A stretch of 64,000 nt of DNA from Nocardia suismassiliense. GTDB taxonomy: Bacteria; Actinomycetota; Actinomycetes; Mycobacteriales; Mycobacteriaceae. The position numbers were made by a program, and so were the translations under genes. Each line of letters opens with the position of its first letter. Position 1 is the first letter of the stretch. Shown here one piece after another: positions 8,968 to 18,019 of the stretch. The notes under the pieces were generated by a model. That model saw nothing but the letters and a program-made list of their open reading frames with translations. It was not told the origin of the DNA and made no database searches. Where the stretch lies: contig NZ_LT985361.1 of the NCBI RefSeq assembly GCF_900269665.1, positions 5,250,162-5,314,161 of the forward strand. The letters are read 5' to 3'.

Positions 8968-9741
8968 TCAGAACGGCAGCATGGGGACCGCGTCGAGCAG
9001 GGCTTGCGTGTAGGGGTGCTGGGGATTCTCCAGCACCGTCTCCGCAGTACCGCGCTCGACGATGACCCCGTCCTTCATCACCAGCAGCTGATCGCACAGC
9101 TGCTGCACGACACCCACATCGTGGGACACCAGGATCAGCGACAGCCCGAATCGCTGCACCAGATCGCGCAGCAGCTCGATGATCTGGGCGCGGGTCGGCG
9201 CGTCCAGCGCGGAGAACGGTTCGTCGCCGACGAGCACCTTCGGATTCGGCGCGAGCGCGCGGGCGATCGCGATGCGCTGGCGCTGTCCGCCGGAGAATTC
9301 GTGCGGATAGCGCGCTGTCGCATCGGGTTCCAGCCCGACCGCCACCAGCAGCTCGGCCACCCGGTAGTCGTGGTTACCCGGTATGCGCAGGCATTCCAGG
9401 GGTTCGGCGATCGAGTCGCCGACGATCATCCGCGGATCCAGCGAACTCAGTGGATCCTGCAGCACCACTTGGACTTCCCGGCGGAACCAGGCCAGATCGC
9501 GACCGGTCACCGGTTTGCCCTGATACCGGACCACGCCTTGATCCGGTCGGTCGAGGGCGAGGAGCAAACGCAGCAAAGTCGACTTGCCGGAACCGGATTC
9601 GCCGACGATGCCGAGATGGCTGCCCTCCGCGAGTGTGAGGTCGACGTCGCACACCGCGTGCCGCTGCGGTGCGCGGTGCAACAGGCTGGTGCGCGGCAAC
9701 CGGAACGACCGGCTCAATCCTTCGGCCTCCAGCAGGATCAC
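8968..9741 (-). CDS. ABC transporter ATPase, oligopeptide type (second of pair)
   Basis: The 257-residue protein carries Walker A GESGSGKST, the signature FSGGQRQR, Walker B KVLVGDEP and the switch His in LILVSHD. The C-terminal HPYTQALLDAVP stretch is typical of DppF/OppF ATPases. The GTG start overlaps the stop of the first ATPase (GTGA). With that partner it would power the two permeases encoded upstream. It is the last gene of the long - strand operon that begins near 18.45 kb. Confidence 0.9.
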   Translation of the reverse strand: MILLEAEGLSRSFRLPRTSLLHRAPQRHAVCDVDLTLAEGSHLGIVGESGSGKSTLLRLLLALDRPDQGVVRYQGKPVTGRDLAWFRREVQVVLQDPLSSLDPRMIVGDSIAEPLECLRIPGNHDYRVAELLVAVGLEPDATARYPHEFSGGQRQRIAIARALAPNPKVLVGDEPFSALDAPTRAQIIELLRDLVQRFGLSLILVSHDVGVVQQLCDQLLVMKDGVIVERGTAETVLENPQHPYTQALLDAVPMLPF

Positions 9742-10571
9742 GAGACCACCTCCGCCGAGTCGCTGTCGGCACCCAGTCGGGCGGTGCCGGAGCTCCGGCG
9801 GAACGACGAGGCCCGCGCCAGCTCCAACAAGGTCTGCAAGTAAGGATGGGTCGATCCGCGCAGGATCTCCCCCAGGTCGCCGTCCTCGAGGACACGCCCC
9901 TGGCCGAGCACCACCACGCGCTGCGTCATCTGCGCGAGCACCGCGAGATCGTGCGTGACGAACAGCAGCGCCGAACCCTGCTCGGACACCAAATCCTGGA
10001 GCAGCGCCAGGATTTCGGCCTGCACCGTGACATCCAGCGCGGTCGTCGGTTCGTCGGCGATCAACAGCGCGGGCCGGGCGGCCAGCGCCATCGCGATGCC
10101 GACTCGCTGCCGCTGCCCGCCGGAGAGCTGATGCGGAAAGGCGCGCACGGTATGCGCGGGATCCGGCAGCCCCACCCGGGCCGCCAGTTCGGTCGCCGCG
10201 GCCTGGGCCTGCCGACGTCCCATGCCCTGGTGCAGCCGCAGCGGTTCCGCGATCTGCCTGCCGACCCGCATCAGCGGATTCAACGCCGACAGCGGTTCCT
10301 GGAACACCATGGCCATCCGGCTGCCGCGCACCTTCGACAGCTGCCGGTCACTGCGGCCGATCAGTTCGACACCGTCGAGGGTGATGCTGCCGCGCACCCG
10401 CGCCTCCTCCGGCAGCAGGCCCATGATCGCCAGTGCGAGCAGGGATTTCCCGGATCCGGAGACGCCGATCAGGCCGAGGCGGGCACCGGCGTCGATGGCC
10501 AGGTCGACCTGGTCGAGCAGGATTTGCTCGCCGATCTCGACCGTCAGGTCGGTCACCTTCAGTAGCGTCAT
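9738..10571 (-). CDS. ABC transporter ATPase, oligopeptide type (first of pair)
   Basis: The 277-residue protein has Walker A GVSGSGKS, signature LSGGQRQR, Walker B LLIADEP and LLFVTHD, and ends with the HPYLQTLLEL motif of DppD/OppD. The ATG overlaps the permease stop (ATGA), so translation is coupled. It works in the cytoplasm on the permease pair. Opp-type systems normally import peptides, nickel chelates or similar solutes; their presence inside metabolite clusters (clavulanic acid, for example) shows they can serve biosynthesis or product uptake. Confidence 0.9.
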   Translation of the reverse strand: MTLLKVTDLTVEIGEQILLDQVDLAIDAGARLGLIGVSGSGKSLLALAIMGLLPEEARVRGSITLDGVELIGRSDRQLSKVRGSRMAMVFQEPLSALNPLMRVGRQIAEPLRLHQGMGRRQAQAAATELAARVGLPDPAHTVRAFPHQLSGGQRQRVGIAMALAARPALLIADEPTTALDVTVQAEILALLQDLVSEQGSALLFVTHDLAVLAQMTQRVVVLGQGRVLEDGDLGEILRGSTHPYLQTLLELARASSFRRSSGTARLGADSDSAEVVS

Positions 10572-11464
10572 CGCACCGGCACCCCCTTGCGCAGCCGCGG
10601 ATCGGTCACGCTGCGCAGGGCGTCACCGAGCAGATTGAAGCCGAGCACGGTGAGCGCCACCGCCAAGCCCGGCCACACCACCAGTAGTGGCCGCACCTTG
10701 ATGTAGTCCTGTTGCGCGCGCAGGATGCCGCCCCAGGACGGCGCCGACGGTGAACTGCCGTAGCCGAGGTAGGTCAGGGCCGCCTCGGCGAGCACCGCCA
10801 AGGCCATCACCCAGGACAGCTGCACGATCAGCGTCGGCGCGATGGCGGGCAGCAGGTGTTTGCGCACGATCCGAGCGGTGGACGCGCCGGACGCGCGCGC
10901 GGCCAGCACGAAATCACTGGTCAGCACCCGGGCTACCTCGGCCCGCGCGACCCGGGCCACCGCGACGCCCGAGCTGATGCCGATGGCGACCGCCACCGTC
11001 ATCATCGAGCCGCCGTAGACCGCCGCCAGCACCATCGCCAGCAGCAGCGCCGGGAACGCGATCATGATGTCGATCAGCTGCACCACCACCGAGCCGACCA
11101 GGTGCGGGGTCAGCTGGGTGGCCAGCGCCAGGATCAGGCCGAGCACGCCCGCGATCGCCGCGACCACCAAAGCCACCGCGAGCGTCTGCCACGCGCCGGC
11201 CAGCACCTGGCTGAAGACGTCGTGCCCGACCCGGTCGGTGCCGAGCAGATGGCCGTTGCTGAGCGGCAGCAACCAGGCCCGGCCGGGGTTGGTGGCTTGC
11301 GGATCGTAGGGGGTCCAGAACAGCGACACCAGGCTGGCGACCACCAGCGTGCCCACCATGATCAACCCGAAAACCCCACTGGGCCTTCGGATCAGCGCGG
11401 CGCCCATCACCTGCAGGGCGCGGCGCCTGCGCGCCCATTTGGGCCGGTTGACGGCATGGATCAC
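10568..11464 (-). CDS. ABC transporter permease, DppC type
   Basis: This 298-residue membrane protein begins with a basic N-terminus, a first membrane segment (GLIMVGTLVVASLVSLFW) and a periplasmic loop with LLGTDRVGHDVFSQVLAG, the hallmark of DppC/OppC/GsiD permeases. It ends with the conserved WGGIL and GDALRSVTDPRLR segments. GTG 11464 is chosen because it forms a GTGA overlap with the upstream permease stop. It pairs with the DppB-type permease to form the channel. Confidence 0.9.
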   Translation of the reverse strand: MIHAVNRPKWARRRRALQVMGAALIRRPSGVFGLIMVGTLVVASLVSLFWTPYDPQATNPGRAWLLPLSNGHLLGTDRVGHDVFSQVLAGAWQTLAVALVVAAIAGVLGLILALATQLTPHLVGSVVVQLIDIMIAFPALLLAMVLAAVYGGSMMTVAVAIGISSGVAVARVARAEVARVLTSDFVLAARASGASTARIVRKHLLPAIAPTLIVQLSWVMALAVLAEAALTYLGYGSSPSAPSWGGILRAQQDYIKVRPLLVVWPGLAVALTVLGFNLLGDALRSVTDPRLRKGVPVR

Positions 11465-12411
11465 AGCCTGGCCTCCAGCCGGGGGTCGATGAGCCGGTGC
11501 ACGATATCGACGACGAAGCCGAGTACCAGCACCGCGGAGACGATCAACAGCACCTCGCCCTGGACCTTCACCAGATCCCGGTTCGCCACGTCGGACAGCA
11601 GCATGCTGCCCACACCCGGCAGCGTGAACACCCGCTCGATCACCACGGCCCCGACGATCAGGACCGCGAACTGCAAGCCGAGGATCGAGACCACCGACGG
11701 CGCGGCATTGCGGAAACCGTGCCGCACCAACGCCTGCGTCCGGGTCATGCCCTTGGCGCGCGCGGTACGCAGATACTCCGAGTACAGCACCCCCAGGATG
11801 GCCGAGCGCGCGAAGCGGAACAGCACCGCGCCCTCGGACAACCCGAGGGTGACACACGGCAGGATCAGGCTGCGCACCGCGTCGTCGGGCTGCTCCCATC
11901 GGTTGACCGGAAACCCTTGCGCCGGAAGCACTTGCAGCTCCACCGCGAAGACCAGGATCAGCAGCATCGCCAGCCACAAACCGGGCACCGCGGTGCCGAG
12001 CTGGGACAGGGCGTTGGCCGCCTCACCGGTCTTGGTGCGATGCCGGACCGCGGCCCAGGTGCCGAGCGGCACCGCGAGCCCCAGGGCGATCAGCAGCGAT
12101 CCGATGATCAACGGCGCGGTGACGGCGAGCTTCTCGCCCAGCTCGGCCCCCACCGAGGTGCCGTTCAGCTGGGAATGCCCGAAGTCACCGTGGAAGACAC
12201 CGCCGATCCAGGACAGATACTGCTCGGGCAGCGACCGGTTCAGGCCGAGGTCGGCGCGCAGGGCGGCGATCTGCTCCGGCGTCGCCTGGATGCCCGCGAC
12301 GGTGGCCGCGACATCGCCGGGCAGCAAGCGCAGCATCGCGAAGATGAGCACGCTCGCCACCGCGAGCGACAGCAGGAGCAGCCCCGCTCGCCGGATCAGA
12401 TACCAGAGCAA
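11461..12411 (-). CDS. ABC transporter permease, DppB type
   Basis: The 316-residue protein starts MLWYLIRRAGLLLLSL and keeps the DppB/OppB layout: FAMLRLLPGD after the first membrane segment, a periplasmic domain with LGLNRSLPEQYLSWIGG, YLRTARAKGM as the EAA loop contacting the ATPase, and a final VDIVHRLIDPRL. The likely start codon is TTG 12411, placed after GGAGG. It lies 10 bases after the binding-protein gene, in the same operon. Confidence 0.9.
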   Translation of the reverse strand: MLWYLIRRAGLLLLSLAVASVLIFAMLRLLPGDVAATVAGIQATPEQIAALRADLGLNRSLPEQYLSWIGGVFHGDFGHSQLNGTSVGAELGEKLAVTAPLIIGSLLIALGLAVPLGTWAAVRHRTKTGEAANALSQLGTAVPGLWLAMLLILVFAVELQVLPAQGFPVNRWEQPDDAVRSLILPCVTLGLSEGAVLFRFARSAILGVLYSEYLRTARAKGMTRTQALVRHGFRNAAPSVVSILGLQFAVLIVGAVVIERVFTLPGVGSMLLSDVANRDLVKVQGEVLLIVSAVLVLGFVVDIVHRLIDPRLEARL

Positions 12412-12421
12412 AACACCTCCG

Positions 12422-13984
12422 TCACTTGGCGACCGCCAGCTTGCTCAGCGGGAACCGGTTGTTGGTCTCGTGCTGCGGCACGCCGTAGATGCCCTTGCGC
12501 ACCACCGTGTTCAGCTCGACGAGGAACAGCCAGTCACACGGCGCGTCCTCGGCGATCTGCCGAGTCATCTTGCGCAGCAGGTCGTTACGCGCGTCTTCGG
12601 TCTCCGCGGTCAGCGCGTCGCGGTACAGCTGCTGCACCTGCTTGTTGTCGTATCCGAAGTAGTACTCGGGGCGGGCGTAGTTGCCGATGTCGCGGGCCTC
12701 GGCGTGGATCACCACGCTCAGCTCGTAATCGTGGTTCTTGTACACCTTCGACAGCCAGGTCTGGAACTCCACCACCCGAACGTTGAGCGTGATGCCGACG
12801 TCCTTCAGGTTGGACACGAGAATGTCGCTGAGCGCGGGGATGTAGTGGTTCGGGTACTCCACGGTCAGTTGCAGGCCGTTCCCGTATCCGGCGGCGGCGA
12901 GCAGCTTGCGCGCGTTCTCCGGGTTGTACTGGTCCAGCGAGCTCAGGTCCTCGTACCAGGGATCCTGCGGTGGCACCGGGCCGCCGATGCGGATGCCGGC
13001 GCCGAACGTCTTGATGATGGCGTCCTTGTCCAGCGCCTGCCGAATGGCATGGCGCACATCAGGGTTCGCCAGCACCGGATTGGCCTCATTGAACGCGAGG
13101 GTGTATTCGTCGGTGCTGGTGCCGCGCAGCACGCTGAACTTGTCCTCCTGGCCGCGGAACGCTTGCAGCAGGGTCGGATCGGACGCGGTCAGGATATCGA
13201 TCTGCCCGGTCAGTTCGGCATTGTTCGCGGTGTTGGGCTCGATGATGTAGTGGAACACCACCTTTGCCACCTTCGGCGCGGGACCGCGGTAGTCGTCCCA
13301 CCGCGACAGCGTGAGAGTGGAGCCGCGGTTCCACTGGGTCACCCGGAACGGCCCGGAACCGTTCTCCGCACCGTCGAGGGTGGCGAAGTCGGTACCGCTC
13401 TTGTAGACGATGCCGCCGCGATGGGCCAGGTTCCACAGCAGGGTCGTATCGCGCTGCTTCAGCCGGATCGTCACGGTGGCCGGGTCGGCCGCGGAAACGT
13501 CGGCCACCGACTTGAAGTCCTGCGCGCGCAACGACTTCGAGCCCGGCGCGATCACCTGCTGCAGCGACCATACGACGTCCGCCGAGGTCAACGGCGAGCC
13601 GTCGTGGAACTTCGCGTTCTGCACCAGGCGGAAGGTGTAGGTCAGGCCGTCGGGCGACTGCTCCCACGAGGTGGCCAGCGACGGCACGAGCTGATCCTTG
13701 GCGTTGGTGTCGACCGCGACCAGGCCCTGGTAGACGTTGTCGAGCAGCACCTGGTCCAGTGCGACACCGGCCGTGGTGAAGGTGTTCAGGCTGGCCGGCT
13801 CCAGCGCGAATCGCACGTTCACCGTGCCGTTCAGGTTCAACTGATCGTCCGGTGGGGTCGCGGCCTGGGTCGACTGGCTTCCGTCGGTCCCGTCGGGGCC
13901 GACCTCACCGCCGGTCCCGCAGGCACTCGACAGCGCGACCACCAGGGCCAGCGCGACAACAGCAATCGGACGTACGCGCCTCAA
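12422..13984 (-). CDS. ABC solute-binding lipoprotein, SBP family 5
   Basis: The 520-residue protein has a lipoprotein signal: basic start, hydrophobic ALALVVALSSAC, with the lipobox Cys at about residue 22. The mature part follows the family-5 binding-protein pattern (SLATSWEQSPDGLTYTFRL, FHDGSPLTSADVVWSL, NPENARKLLAAAGYG). The start codon is probably TTG 13984, six bases after GGGGAG. It would sit on the outer face of the membrane and deliver a peptide-like ligand to the permeases encoded next. Its position inside the cluster hints that the ligand is a precursor, intermediate or product, but nothing in the sequence proves this. Confidence 0.9.
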   Translation of the reverse strand: MRRVRPIAVVALALVVALSSACGTGGEVGPDGTDGSQSTQAATPPDDQLNLNGTVNVRFALEPASLNTFTTAGVALDQVLLDNVYQGLVAVDTNAKDQLVPSLATSWEQSPDGLTYTFRLVQNAKFHDGSPLTSADVVWSLQQVIAPGSKSLRAQDFKSVADVSAADPATVTIRLKQRDTTLLWNLAHRGGIVYKSGTDFATLDGAENGSGPFRVTQWNRGSTLTLSRWDDYRGPAPKVAKVVFHYIIEPNTANNAELTGQIDILTASDPTLLQAFRGQEDKFSVLRGTSTDEYTLAFNEANPVLANPDVRHAIRQALDKDAIIKTFGAGIRIGGPVPPQDPWYEDLSSLDQYNPENARKLLAAAGYGNGLQLTVEYPNHYIPALSDILVSNLKDVGITLNVRVVEFQTWLSKVYKNHDYELSVVIHAEARDIGNYARPEYYFGYDNKQVQQLYRDALTAETEDARNDLLRKMTRQIAEDAPCDWLFLVELNTVVRKGIYGVPQHETNNRFPLSKLAVAK

Positions 13985-14021
13985 ATTACGCTCCCCACGG
14001 TGCGAACAGCAATATTGCGAA

Positions 14022-14034
14022 ACTGGAATCCAGT
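14022..14034. promoter_or_regulatory. Short inverted repeat between oxygenase and ABC genes
   Basis: The 127-base gap between the oxygenase gene and the binding-protein gene contains ACTGG-AAT-CCAGT, with 5-base arms, about 40 bases upstream of the TTG start. It may be an operator or a weak hairpin that separates biosynthetic and transport genes. No clear -35/-10 pair was found. Confidence 0.25.
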
Positions 14035-14111
14035 GGCGAGACTAGAATTTAGCACTACGGACCTCTTTCGGAAGCCGAACACGCAAGGCATGCCACGCGT
14101 GTCGGCGATGG

Positions 14112-15128
14112 TCAGCGAATCTGCTTCTGCGGCATACCTTCTCGGAACGCGGCATGCCCCGGCGGCGGGGTCGGCGCGTCGAACGGGTTCAGCCAGACCC
14201 GCAGTAGTTCACGGTTGATCTCATCGGCATCGACGAATGCGGTACGGGCGTGCACGACGACATTGTTGTTCAAGAACTGGATATCGCCGGGATTGATCCG
14301 CATGGTGATCTTGTTTTCCGGCCGGTCGGCGATCTCCTCGAACGTTTTGAGCGCCAATCGTTCCACCGGCGACAGCTCCAGATCGAATCTCTCGTGCGCG
14401 GACTCGATGAAGTGCCGCACATAATAACGACAGGTGAGCCTGCCCTCGTGCCAGGCGAAGACGGCATTGCGGTAGTACGGCACTTCTCCCTCGAGCTGTT
14501 CATCGCGCCGGTCGTAATAGAAACCGGCGTAGTACAGGCCGAGCAGTTCCCGGTGATTGCGCAGCAGTTCGTTGTGAATGGTCATCGAGCTGGTGATGCT
14601 GCTCAATCCACCCTCGCCTGCGGATTGCAGGCACAGCAGGCCGACGATGTCGGAGCTATCGGTGTGGAACGGTAGCGCCTCGTTGGTCTGATAACCGCGG
14701 GTAGCCGCGTTCAACAGTCCACCGTTGCCATAGTTCTTGACCGGCACCATGATTTCGCCGCGCGCGTTCTGCGTCACCGCGGGCCCGAGGTGCGCACATA
14801 AACCCCAGTACATCAGCTCGATATCGGCGCGCGGGATGTCGGCACTGATCGGGAAACCGCTCAGCACGGCCAGCCCGCTCTGCGACGTGAGTTCGTGGGA
14901 AACGGCTTTCAGCTTCTGCGCGAGACCGTCGAGCGGAAAGTCTTCGCGGGTAATGCTACCGAGCTCTTTGCCGGTTCGCCGAGCGTATTGCAGCGCTTCG
15001 AACAGCTCGCCGATATCGTCGGCGGTCAGCGGCGTCGTCCACTGGGCGGGATCGGTGAAATCGCTGCTCTTCCAGGCAGCCGGGCCGGTGATGAGGTCGG
15101 TGCAGAGGGGATACGAATCGGTATCCAT
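14112..15128 (-). CDS. Fe(II)/2-oxoglutarate-dependent oxygenase, TauD/clavaminate-synthase superfamily
   Basis: The 338-residue protein shows the facial triad of this superfamily: His and Asp in LPFHTDSSD (about residues 155-160) and the distal His in NNNVVVHARTAF, with the 2-oxoglutarate-binding Arg in NRELLRVWL. Such enzymes hydroxylate, desaturate or cyclise small molecules, and related ones act on amino acids and arginine derivatives. ATG 15128 is preferred because AAGGGA lies nine bases upstream; a GTG at 15146 would overlap the TPR gene stop. It is the last biosynthetic gene before the ABC transporter in this operon. The substrate is unknown. Confidence 0.85.
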   Translation of the reverse strand: MDTDSYPLCTDLITGPAAWKSSDFTDPAQWTTPLTADDIGELFEALQYARRTGKELGSITREDFPLDGLAQKLKAVSHELTSQSGLAVLSGFPISADIPRADIELMYWGLCAHLGPAVTQNARGEIMVPVKNYGNGGLLNAATRGYQTNEALPFHTDSSDIVGLLCLQSAGEGGLSSITSSMTIHNELLRNHRELLGLYYAGFYYDRRDEQLEGEVPYYRNAVFAWHEGRLTCRYYVRHFIESAHERFDLELSPVERLALKTFEEIADRPENKITMRINPGDIQFLNNNVVVHARTAFVDADEINRELLRVWLNPFDAPTPPPGHAAFREGMPQKQIR

Positions 15129-15142
15129 GTCGATCATTCCCT

Positions 15143-16426
15143 TCACGAGCGGAGATACGTCACCAGTGGACGTCTATCGATGCCGACTCCGGCCGGGACG
15201 GTCACATCCAATCCACGGCCGTGCGTGCAGGTGACCAGAAGTTCCAGCGCGAGATCGCGTTGCACCATGCTGCCGCCCATACCCACCACGGCGGGCAGCA
15301 CCGAAATCAAGCGTCGCACTGCTTGTTCCGGGTTCGATTGGCAGTAATAGAGGAAACTTTCGGCCACGCCGACCGCGGTGCGGCGGGTTCCGGTCAGGTG
15401 CGCCGCCATATCCGTGGCGTCCGCACCTATTTCTTGGGCCAGCCGCATGGCCGGCTCGTATCGATCGGCGCCGATGATCGCCAGCAGCACGTGCAGATCG
15501 ACGAAGGCCGAGTTCGACGCACCGCGGATATCCAGTGCCTTGTCCGCGACCGCGGCGAAATCGTCCGGCCCGACAATGCCCGCCAGCCGCAATCGCCACA
15601 GCAGGGAGACCGCGTCGCAGAATTGCATGGCCGAGCACTCGGTGGCCAGCACGGCGGTGACATCGCCGGTGAGGCCGGTCAGCGCGTCGTGGTCGGACTC
15701 GGCCATCGAGTTCAACGCGTGATGCCAGCTGAGATGCGTACGCAGCAGGCAACTTTCCGAGTTCCACCGGCCGCGCGTGGCGGACAACAGCTCCGAGACG
15801 GCGCCGTGGTCGCGACTCTCGAACAGCGCGTGCGCACAGGCGTGCACCGCCCACGGGTTGTCCTGCGGGGCCAGCGACAGCGCGCGGCTACCCGCCTCGT
15901 ACGCCTTGGCGAACTCGTGGTTCTCGCCGTAGGCGAAAGCGAGCATCGCCAGCAGGTACGGGTAGGTCTCGGTCGCGCCCTCGGTCAACAGCGGACTGCT
16001 GGACAGGCGCGACAGCAGCGTCTCCGTCGCACCGGTCAGGAAATCGACCTGATGCCCTGCGGCCAAGGCCAATTCGTCGGTCGGGAACTGCCGGGAAATG
16101 TCGAGCAGGGTGTCGCCCGCCGCGCCGTACGCGCCGTGCAGCAGGTGCCGGATCGCGTCGAGGTGGGCGGCTTCCAGGGCGGACAGCGTGCCTGCGTCGA
16201 TCCGGCGCAGCGCGTCGACCACCTCGGCCGGCGGCCGGACGCCGCCGAGCAGATACAGGTAGGCGCGCAGCATGACGACGATCGGCTGCTCGGCCTCGTC
16301 GGGCTCGAGGCCGTCCAGCGACGTCACCATGGACCGGTCGAATCTGAGCAGCCCGTTCAGCGAACCGGAGACGGCGGCCGCTACCCGATCGCTGTAGGAC
16401 GAGATGGCTACCCCCTTCATATCCAC
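15143..16426 (-). CDS. TTC38-like tetratricopeptide-repeat protein
   Basis: This 427-residue, mostly helical protein matches the layout of the TTC38 family: LALAAGHQVDFLTGATETL, then LLAMLAFAYGENHEFAKAYEAGSR with helix-turn-helix TPR spacing, NPWAVHACAHALFE and LRTHLSWHHALN. The family has no established catalytic reaction. The repeated His-containing segments (AGHQVDF, HACAHAL, HLSWHHAL) are conserved features of the group, and whether they bind metal is unknown. GTG 16426 follows the halogenase stop directly. The tight coupling to the halogenase suggests a scaffold or modifying role in the same step. Confidence 0.7.
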   Translation of the reverse strand: MDMKGVAISSYSDRVAAAVSGSLNGLLRFDRSMVTSLDGLEPDEAEQPIVVMLRAYLYLLGGVRPPAEVVDALRRIDAGTLSALEAAHLDAIRHLLHGAYGAAGDTLLDISRQFPTDELALAAGHQVDFLTGATETLLSRLSSSPLLTEGATETYPYLLAMLAFAYGENHEFAKAYEAGSRALSLAPQDNPWAVHACAHALFESRDHGAVSELLSATRGRWNSESCLLRTHLSWHHALNSMAESDHDALTGLTGDVTAVLATECSAMQFCDAVSLLWRLRLAGIVGPDDFAAVADKALDIRGASNSAFVDLHVLLAIIGADRYEPAMRLAQEIGADATDMAAHLTGTRRTAVGVAESFLYYCQSNPEQAVRRLISVLPAVVGMGGSMVQRDLALELLVTCTHGRGLDVTVPAGVGIDRRPLVTYLRS

Positions 16427-18019
16427 CTAACTCTCCGCGGCGGGCAGGCCGCCTAGATAAAGCTCGCGAATGCCCGGTCGGGCCGTACGCGCCCACTCGA
16501 TCGCGCTGTCCACCTTGGCCATATCGATGTCGAAGTACGGCTGCGACATATCCGTCAGGCCGAACGACGGTGGCACGAAGTCGACATCGGCGAACAGCGT
16601 GCCGAACTGCGCGACCGCCGCTTCGAGGCTGATGTCCTTGCGCCAGTAGGACTCCATGATCTGATCGGACTTCTGGTAGAACGCGTCGATGAAGCCGTCC
16701 AGCCCGGCGCCGGGCGCCGCGGCGGTCTTCGGTAGCGCGCCCTGTCCGGCGGCGCGAGCGGCGGCGTGCTCGGCGACCTGGCGCAATCTGGCTTCGGTGC
16801 GCATGGTGCCCGTCACCTGATTGACCTGCCAGACCCGGAACCAGGCGTTCCAGAGTCGGTAGTCGGTGAAGGAACGGAAGGCGTTGCCGACGATGAAATC
16901 GTTCTCCTCGATCAGGCTGGCCTGCATCTGCTCGATGTCGTCGAACGTGCGCGGCGTGAAGCCGCCCTCGAATTGTTCGATGAGCCGCTCGGCCAGCCGA
17001 TCCACCACGACCGCCGTGTTCTGCATGCCGCGGGAGAACAGCGGATCGATGAAGCCCGCGGCGTTGGAGGTGAGGCACCACCGGTCGCCGACCGTTTGTG
17101 TCGACGAGTATTGCAACCGGCCCGCGCTCACCCATTCGCGCTCGTTGCGCGCGTGCGCGAACTGCTTGCCGATCTCCGGATACGTCTCCAGGAAATCGGC
17201 GAAGGCCTGCTCGGGGTTCGGGTGCGGCTTCTCGTCGCCGTCGTCGATGCGCCAGACGATGCCGACGCTGCACAAGGGATTGCTTGATTTCTCGGTGTTG
17301 TCGAAGGGGATCACCCACATCCAGCCGCCGTCGAAGACGTGATGCAGGGTGCCGGTGTGCCATTGCCGCGGGCCGTGCACTTCGGTGATGTCGTCGAACG
17401 GGAGAACGCCGCTCATGTGCGTGAAGATGGACTTCGACCAAGCGCGCAACCCCTCGGTGGTGCGCAGTCCCAGTTGCGCCGCCAGCGGTGAATTGCGGCC
17501 GCCCGCGTCGACGACGTACTCGGCGGTGATCCGGGTGCCGTCGTCGCCTTCGAAGTGCACACCCGCGTCGGTGATATCCAGCTTGCGGGTGGCGACCCCT
17601 TCCAGTAGCACGGCGCCGTAATCGCGGGCGCGCAGCGCGAGCCAGTGGTCGACATCCTGCCGGAAGAGGTGCGATTCGGTTTCCACGATTTCGGACAGCG
17701 GAAACTGATGCACTTTCTGCGCGATGGTGCCCGGCTCGTGATAAACGAAGCCGAAGTTGTTCTTCATACCGCACGTGCCGACCGACCCGATGAGATTGTC
17801 GAACGACGAGAGCACGGCCAACTCGGGCACGCCGTATTTGATGCTCATCAGTTTGTAGAGCTTCGAGGTGTTCGGAATGGTCGATTCACCGATGGCGAAT
17901 TTCGGATGCGGTTTGGGATCGACCATGCAGGTGCTCAGACCCGAGGCTTGGAGGCACAGCGCCAAGGAGCTACCGGAGAGTGCCGAGCCCAATATCAGCA
18001 CGTCGAACTTTTGGGTCAT
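16427..18019 (-). CDS. Flavin-dependent halogenase-family enzyme, first in cluster
   Basis: The 530-residue protein has the FAD-binding N-terminus (GSALSGSSLAL, a variant of GxGxxG), the GEST motif at 44-47, a lysine (Lys86, GMKNNFGF) where halogenases keep their catalytic lysine, and the WxWxIP motif as WMWVIP at 233-238 that blocks monooxygenase chemistry. DAGGRNSP follows the second FAD strand. Together these place it in the tryptophan-halogenase-like family, though substrate class cannot be told and some relatives are not halogenases. It starts with ATGA overlap on the NTF2-like gene and has AAGGGAG as ribosome site. A flavin reductase partner is not encoded nearby. Confidence 0.8.
   Translation of the reverse strand: MTQKFDVLILGSALSGSSLALCLQASGLSTCMVDPKPHPKFAIGESTIPNTSKLYKLMSIKYGVPELAVLSSFDNLIGSVGTCGMKNNFGFVYHEPGTIAQKVHQFPLSEIVETESHLFRQDVDHWLALRARDYGAVLLEGVATRKLDITDAGVHFEGDDGTRITAEYVVDAGGRNSPLAAQLGLRTTEGLRAWSKSIFTHMSGVLPFDDITEVHGPRQWHTGTLHHVFDGGWMWVIPFDNTEKSSNPLCSVGIVWRIDDGDEKPHPNPEQAFADFLETYPEIGKQFAHARNEREWVSAGRLQYSSTQTVGDRWCLTSNAAGFIDPLFSRGMQNTAVVVDRLAERLIEQFEGGFTPRTFDDIEQMQASLIEENDFIVGNAFRSFTDYRLWNAWFRVWQVNQVTGTMRTEARLRQVAEHAAARAAGQGALPKTAAAPGAGLDGFIDAFYQKSDQIMESYWRKDISLEAAVAQFGTLFADVDFVPPSFGLTDMSQPYFDIDMAKVDSAIEWARTARPGIRELYLGGLPAAES

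Noticed and set aside
10856..14218. Open + strand frame of about 1120 codons opposite the ABC genes.
   Set aside because: No recognisable protein content; the - strand genes have complete motifs and coupled starts.
297..15128. Resemblance to a clavulanic acid cluster (amidinohydrolase, 2OG oxygenase, Opp genes, ATP-grasp, GNAT, P450).
   Set aside because: The defining carboxyethylarginine synthase and beta-lactam synthetase are absent, and a PKS, halogenases and an MppP-like enzyme are present.
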